Positions 59,385 through 64,000 of a stretch of 64,000 bases of DNA are shown in pieces. The notes below the pieces were generated by a model that searched no databases, was not told the origin of the DNA, and was given only the letters and a program-made list of their open reading frames with translations. A program made the translations under genes and the position numbers. The stretch lies in NCBI RefSeq assembly GCF_000161455.1, contig NZ_CM000745.1, forward strand, positions 4,672,747 to 4,736,746, read 5' to 3'. The DNA is from Bacillus pseudomycoides DSM 12442. GTDB lineage: Bacteria; Bacillota; Bacilli; Bacillales; Bacillaceae_G. The first letter of the stretch is position 1. The number at the start of each line of letters is the position of its first letter.

Positions 59385-61307
59385 ATGGAACAAAAGCAAA
59401 TGCAGGAAAATTCATATGATGAAAGTCAAATACAGGTGCTTGAGGGACTGGAAGCAGTTCGAAAACGCCCGGGTATGTATATTGGATCTACAAGTGGGAA
59501 GGGTCTTCATCACCTTGTATGGGAAATTGTAGATAATAGTATTGATGAAGCATTAGCAGGATACTGTGATGAAATTAATGTTAGCATCGAAGAAGATAAT
59601 AGTATTCGTGTGACGGATAATGGTCGTGGTATTCCAGTTGGTATACAAGAAAAAATGGGACGCCCTGCTGTAGAGGTTATTATGACTGTACTCCACGCAG
59701 GTGGTAAATTTGGCGGTGGCGGTTATAAAGTTTCCGGTGGTTTACATGGTGTGGGTGCATCTGTTGTAAATGCTCTATCAACAGAGTTGGAAGTATTTGT
59801 ACATCGTGAAGGTAAAATTCACTATCAAAAGTATGAACGAGGTATCCCAGCTGCAGATTTAAAGGTAATTGGTGAAACAGATCATACAGGAACAATAACT
59901 CGTTTTAAGCCAGATCCAGAAATTTTTAAAGAAACTACAGAATACGATTTTGATACATTAGCAACACGTATGCGTGAACTAGCATTTTTAAATCGTAATA
60001 TTAAATTGATAATTGAAGATAAACGCGAAAATAAGCAGAAGAAAGAGTTCCATTATGAAGGTGGAATTAAATCTTATGTTGAGCATTTAAACCGCTCGAA
60101 GCAACCGATTCATGAAGAACCTGTATATGTAGAGGGTTCGAAAGATGGAATTCAAGTTGAAGTTTCTCTTCAATATAACGAAGGTTATACAAACAATATT
60201 TATTCATTTACGAATAATATTCATACGTATGAAGGTGGTACACATGAGGTTGGTTTCAAGACTGCCCTAACACGTGTAATAAATGATTATGGACGAAAAA
60301 ATAACATCTTAAAAGATGCTGATAGTAACCTAACAGGTGAAGATGTACGTGAAGGACTAACAGCGATTGTTTCCATCAAACATCCGAATCCACAGTTTGA
60401 GGGACAAACGAAAACAAAACTTGGAAATAGTGAAGCGAGAACGATTACAGAATCTGTTTTCTCAGAAGCGTTCGAAAAGTTTTTACTTGAGAATCCAAAT
60501 GTTGCTCGTAAGATTGTGGATAAAGGAACAATGGCAGCACGTGCACGTGTAGCAGCGAAGAAGGCACGTGAATTAACACGCCGAAAGAGTGCGCTGGAAG
60601 TATCTAGTTTGCCAGGGAAGCTTGCAGACTGTTCTTCTAAAGATCCTTCGATTAGTGAAATTTACATCGTAGAGGGAGATTCTGCAGGAGGTTCTGCAAA
60701 ACAAGGACGCGATCGCCACTTTCAAGCGATTTTACCACTTAAGGGTAAAATTATTAACGTTGAAAAGGCACGATTAGATAAGATTTTATCTAATGATGAA
60801 GTACGTACGATTATCACAGCGATTGGTACAAATATCGGTGGGGATTTTGATATTGAAAAAGCTCGCTATCATAAAGTTATTATTATGACCGATGCCGATG
60901 TTGATGGCGCGCATATTCGTACTCTATTATTAACGTTCTTCTATCGTTATATGCGTCAAATCATTGAACATGGTTATATATATATTGCACAACCACCATT
61001 GTTTAAAGTGCAACAAGGGAAAAAGATTCAATATGCTTATAACGATAAAGAGCTTGAAAAGATATTAGCAGAGTTACCAGCTCACCCAAAACCTGGTATT
61101 CAGCGTTACAAAGGTCTTGGGGAAATGAATCCGACTCAATTATGGGAAACGACAATGGATCCAGAAGTACGTTCATTACTTCAAGTTTCTCTGCAAGATG
61201 CAATTGAAGCAGATGAAACGTTTGAAATTTTAATGGGTGATAAAGTAGAGCCACGTCGTAACTTTATCCAAGAAAATGCAAAATACGTGAAAAACCTTGA
61301 TATTTAA
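59385..61307 (+). CDS. gyrB: DNA gyrase subunit B
   Basis: 640 residues. GHKL ATPase with EIVDNSIDEALAGY, DNGRGIPVG and GGLHGVGASVVNAL; TOPRIM with EGDSAGGSAKQGRDRHFQAI, and the C-terminal TDADVDGAHIRTLLLTFFYRY and QRYKGLGEMNPTQLWETTMD. Start at ATG by family length; a GTG two codons earlier is closer to AGGTG and may be the true start. Together with GyrA it supercoils DNA. It lies 38 bases after recF. Confidence 0.98.
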   Translation: MEQKQMQENSYDESQIQVLEGLEAVRKRPGMYIGSTSGKGLHHLVWEIVDNSIDEALAGYCDEINVSIEEDNSIRVTDNGRGIPVGIQEKMGRPAVEVIMTVLHAGGKFGGGGYKVSGGLHGVGASVVNALSTELEVFVHREGKIHYQKYERGIPAADLKVIGETDHTGTITRFKPDPEIFKETTEYDFDTLATRMRELAFLNRNIKLIIEDKRENKQKKEFHYEGGIKSYVEHLNRSKQPIHEEPVYVEGSKDGIQVEVSLQYNEGYTNNIYSFTNNIHTYEGGTHEVGFKTALTRVINDYGRKNNILKDADSNLTGEDVREGLTAIVSIKHPNPQFEGQTKTKLGNSEARTITESVFSEAFEKFLLENPNVARKIVDKGTMAARARVAAKKARELTRRKSALEVSSLPGKLADCSSKDPSISEIYIVEGDSAGGSAKQGRDRHFQAILPLKGKIINVEKARLDKILSNDEVRTIITAIGTNIGGDFDIEKARYHKVIIMTDADVDGAHIRTLLLTFFYRYMRQIIEHGYIYIAQPPLFKVQQGKKIQYAYNDKELEKILAELPAHPKPGIQRYKGLGEMNPTQLWETTMDPEVRSLLQVSLQDAIEADETFEILMGDKVEPRRNFIQENAKYVKNLDI

Positions 61308-61316
61308 GTAAGTAAT

Positions 61317-61342
61317 GACAGGAATCTAAGCATTCCTGTCTT
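61317..61342 (+). terminator. Weak hairpin between gyrB and gyrA
   Basis: Stem GACAGGAAT/ATTCCTGTC with a 6-base loop but a poor T-run; more likely a processing or attenuation site than a full terminator. Confidence 0.45.
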
Positions 61343-61395
61343 CTACATATAAATCAATGTATATGTAACGGAAATGTAAGAGGAGGTGCTCGTTG

Positions 61396-63864
61396 ATGTC
61401 AGACAATCAAGAACAAGCACGAATTCGAGAAATTAATATTAGTCATGAAATGCGTACCTCATTTTTAGATTACGCAATGAGTGTTATCGTATCTCGTGCA
61501 CTACCAGATGTTCGTGATGGGTTAAAACCTGTGCATCGCAGGGTTTTATACGCAATGAATGATTTAGGGATTACTGCTGATAAAGCATATAAAAAATCAG
61601 CGCGTATTGTTGGTGAAGTAATTGGTAAGTATCACCCGCATGGTGATTCAGCCGTTTACGAAACAATGGTACGTATGGCACAAGATTTTAGTCAACGTTA
61701 TATGCTTGTTGATGGGCATGGTAACTTCGGTTCTGTTGATGGAGATTCAGCAGCAGCAATGCGTTATACAGAAGCAAGAATGTCTAAGATTTCTATGGAG
61801 CTGTTGCGTGATATTACGAAAAACACGATAGATTACCAAGACAATTACGATGGTTCTGAGAGAGAACCAATTGTATTACCAGCGCGCTTTCCTAACTTAT
61901 TAGTAAACGGTACGACAGGTATCGCGGTTGGTATGGCAACAAATATTCCGCCTCATCAACTTGGAGAAGTAATTGATGGCGTGCTAGCATTGAGTCATAA
62001 TCCTGACATTACTATTGCGGAATTAATGGAATTTATTCCGGGACCAGATTTCCCAACGGCGGGTCTAATCTTAGGGAGAAGTGGAATTCGAAGAGCGTAT
62101 GAAACAGGTCGCGGTTCTATTATACTTCGTGCTAAAGTTGAAATTGAAGAAAAGGCAAATGGAAAACAAGCAATTATTGTAACAGAGCTGCCTTATCAAG
62201 TGAATAAAGCTCGATTAATTGAAAAAATTGCAGAGTTAGTTCGCGATAAAAAAATCGAAGGTATTACAGATTTACGTGATGAGTCAGATCGAAATGGTAT
62301 GCGTATTGTCATGGAAGTACGCCGTGATGCAAATGCAAACGTACTATTAAATAATTTATATAAACATACAGCGCTTCAAACAAGTTTCGGTATTAATATG
62401 TTATCGCTCGTGAATGGGGAGCCACAAGTATTAAACTTAAAACAAACTTTATATTATTATTTAGAGCATCAACAGGTAGTTATTCGTAGACGTACTGCTT
62501 ATGAATTAGAGAAAGCGGAAGCTCGGGCTCATATTTTAGAGGGGTTACGAATTGCATTAGATCACCTTGATGAAGTAATTACTTTAATTCGTAGTTCAAA
62601 GACTGCTGATATTGCAAAACAAGGATTGATGGAACGTTTCGGTTTAAGTGAAAAACAAGCGCAAGCAATTTTAGATATGCGTCTGCAACGCTTAACAGGA
62701 CTAGAACGTGAAAAAATTGAACAAGAATATCAAGACTTAATGAAGTTAATTGCTGAATTAAAGGCCATCTTAGCAGATGAAGAAAAGGTTCTTGAAATTA
62801 TTCGTGAAGAATTAACAGAAGTAAAAGAACGCTTTAATGATAAAAGAAGAACAGAAATTACAATTGGTGGTATGGAATCAATTGAAGATGAGGATTTAAT
62901 CCCAGAGCAAAATATCGCTATCACACTTACTCATAATGGTTATATCAAAAGGTTACCAGCTTCTACGTACAAAACACAGAACCGTGGAGGACGTGGTGTA
63001 CAAGGAATGGGTACGAATGATGATGACTTTGTTGAGCATTTATTGACAACGTCTACACATGATCATATTCTATTCTTCACAAACAAAGGTAAAGTATACC
63101 GTACAAAAGGATATGAAATTCCAGAGTATAGCCGTACGGCAAAAGGTATACCAATTGTTAATTTGTTAGAAGTAGATAAAGGTGAGTGGGTCAACGCTAT
63201 TATTCCAATCCGTGAATTTGGTGATGATCAATTCTTATTCTTCACAACAAAACAAGGTATTTCTAAGAGAACGCCTCTTTCATCATTTGCCAATATACGT
63301 ACGAATGGTTTAATTGCAATTTCCCTTCGTGAAGAGGACGAAGTAATCTCTGTACGCTTAACATCTGGTGATAAGGATATTATTGTTGGAACAAGTAACG
63401 GTATGTTAATTCGTTTCAATGAGCAAGATGTTCGTTCTATGGGACGTAATGCGGCAGGTGTAAAAGCTATTACACTAGGTGATGAAGACCAAGTTGTAGG
63501 TATGGAAATTGTTGAAGAGGATATGAACGTTTTAATTGTAACCAAAAATGGTTACGGAAAACGTACACCGGTTGATGAATATCGTCTACAAAGTCGCGGT
63601 GGTAAAGGTTTAAAAACATGTAATATCACAGATAAAAACGGTAAATTAGTAGCAGTTAAGTCTGTAACTGGCGAAGAAGATATTATGCTAATTACAGCTG
63701 CGGGTATTATTATCCGTATGCCAGTTGATCAAATTTCTCAAATGGGTCGTAATACGCAAGGTGTACGATTAATCCGTTTGGAAAATGAACAAGAAGTAGC
63801 AACAGTAGCAAAAGCGCAAAAAGATGAAGAAGAAGATGGAAGCGAAGAGGCTTCTGAAGAATAA
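61396..63864 (+). CDS. gyrA: DNA gyrase subunit A
   Basis: 822 residues. Winged-helix domain with the quinolone-resistance region KYHPHGDSAVYE: Ser85 and Glu89 are the susceptible types. Catalytic Tyr124 in AAAMRYTEARM. The coiled coil and tower follow (LEKAEARAHILEGLRIALDH), and the C-terminal beta-pinwheel has the GyrA box QNRGGRGVQGM. An acidic tail (EEEDGSEEASEE) ends the protein. ATG with GGAGGTG 7 bases upstream; a TTG one codon earlier is unlikely. Confidence 0.98.
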   Translation: MSDNQEQARIREINISHEMRTSFLDYAMSVIVSRALPDVRDGLKPVHRRVLYAMNDLGITADKAYKKSARIVGEVIGKYHPHGDSAVYETMVRMAQDFSQRYMLVDGHGNFGSVDGDSAAAMRYTEARMSKISMELLRDITKNTIDYQDNYDGSEREPIVLPARFPNLLVNGTTGIAVGMATNIPPHQLGEVIDGVLALSHNPDITIAELMEFIPGPDFPTAGLILGRSGIRRAYETGRGSIILRAKVEIEEKANGKQAIIVTELPYQVNKARLIEKIAELVRDKKIEGITDLRDESDRNGMRIVMEVRRDANANVLLNNLYKHTALQTSFGINMLSLVNGEPQVLNLKQTLYYYLEHQQVVIRRRTAYELEKAEARAHILEGLRIALDHLDEVITLIRSSKTADIAKQGLMERFGLSEKQAQAILDMRLQRLTGLEREKIEQEYQDLMKLIAELKAILADEEKVLEIIREELTEVKERFNDKRRTEITIGGMESIEDEDLIPEQNIAITLTHNGYIKRLPASTYKTQNRGGRGVQGMGTNDDDFVEHLLTTSTHDHILFFTNKGKVYRTKGYEIPEYSRTAKGIPIVNLLEVDKGEWVNAIIPIREFGDDQFLFFTTKQGISKRTPLSSFANIRTNGLIAISLREEDEVISVRLTSGDKDIIVGTSNGMLIRFNEQDVRSMGRNAAGVKAITLGDEDQVVGMEIVEEDMNVLIVTKNGYGKRTPVDEYRLQSRGGKGLKTCNITDKNGKLVAVKSVTGEEDIMLITAAGIIIRMPVDQISQMGRNTQGVRLIRLENEQEVATVAKAQKDEEEDGSEEASEE

Positions 63865-63895
63865 GAGTGGGGATTTTCCCTCTCTTATTTTTTTT
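63859..63895 (+). terminator. Terminator of gyrA
   Basis: Stem ATAAGAG.GGG/CCC.CTCTTAT (one mismatch) overlapping the stop codon, followed by nine Ts. Confidence 0.85.
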
Positions 63896-63906
63896 TAGAA
63901 TAATAC

Positions 63907-63935
63907 TTGCATAGAGATGGGAAAGTCTATATAAT
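63907..63935 (+). promoter_or_regulatory. Sigma-A promoter, probably P1 of an rRNA operon
   Basis: -35 TTGCAT, a 17-base spacer, and a perfect -10 TATAAT. In B. subtilis an rRNA operon (rrnO) follows gyrA, so this is likely the first of its tandem promoters. Confidence 0.7.
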
Positions 63936-63980
63936 AGGCAGAGTCAGCAAATGAGAGATACAAGTTATCGAAAAAACTTG

Positions 63981-64000
63981 TTGACGAAAATAATATACTG
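63981..64000 (+). promoter_or_regulatory. Start of a second promoter (P2 of an rRNA operon), cut by the window end
   Basis: TTGACG at 63981-63986 is a strong -35; the -10 would fall a few bases past the window. Preceded by an A-rich stretch like an UP element. Confidence 0.5.

Overview
The window looks like a chromosome segment of the Bacillus cereus group that spans the replication origin. The evidence is low GC content, the canonical Firmicute origin order (rpmH-rnpA-yidC-jag-mnmE-mnmG-rsmG-noc-parA-parB on one side, dnaA-dnaN-yaaA-recF-gyrB-gyrA on the other), and protein sequences that read as close to, but not identical with, B. anthracis/B. cereus homologues as I remember them. The species within the group cannot be fixed from sequence alone. 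The number of substitutions hints at a lineage outside the anthracis/cereus core.

Region 1 (1-15.7 kb, accessory flank). It opens inside an RND efflux pump gene, followed by an MsrA-MsrB fusion, an AI-2E-family permease, and a pyruvate-uptake-type module (lytS-lytT with lrgA-lrgB, a catabolite-control site in front of lrgA). A nitric oxide synthase gene follows, flanked on both sides by gene remnants: the tail of an MFS transporter and the tail of a superoxide dismutase with a stop in place of a Trp. Then come an epimerase, an AmiS/UreI-like membrane protein, an unknown protein, a hemolysin III-family gene with a striking promoter dyad, a DUF1836-like regulator, an IS3-family remnant fused to a broken histidine kinase, and an ECF sigma factor with an unusual soluble partner.

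Region 2 (15.8-26 kb). It holds dbpA RNA helicase, a membrane acyltransferase, a C4-dicarboxylate system (dctA, dctR, dctS and divergent dctB), guaC with a pair of PurR boxes, and a radical SAM protein.

Region 3 (26-44.7 kb, the leftward replichore, almost all on the minus strand). It holds rlmH with a cluster of DnaA boxes, the essential walRKHIJ-htrC operon, four tRNA genes (transcribed Lys-Glu-Asp-Phe), purA with PurR boxes, dnaB helicase, rplI, gdpP, yybS, rpsR-ssb-rpsF, ychF, a DUF951 gene and an MscS channel.

Region 4 (45-64 kb, origin core). It holds yyaC, parB/parA with a parS site inside parB, noc, rsmG, mnmG, mnmE, jag, yidC, rnpA and rpmH. A bipartite oriC follows: a DnaA-box array upstream of dnaA, then DnaA boxes, trinucleotide repeats and an AT-rich tract between dnaA and dnaN. 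Next are dnaA, dnaN, yaaA, recF, gyrB and gyrA. The window ends in promoter sequences like those of an rRNA operon. Genes diverge from oriC in both directions, so transcription is largely co-oriented with replication.

I did not find a clearly new multi-gene defence or biosynthetic system. The observations most worth following are the ECF sigma factor/PH-like partner pair, the DnaA-box cluster at rlmH, the decayed parS-like site before noc, the hairpin-embedded start codon of the AmiS/UreI-like gene, the hemolysin III operator dyad, and the gene decay around nos.
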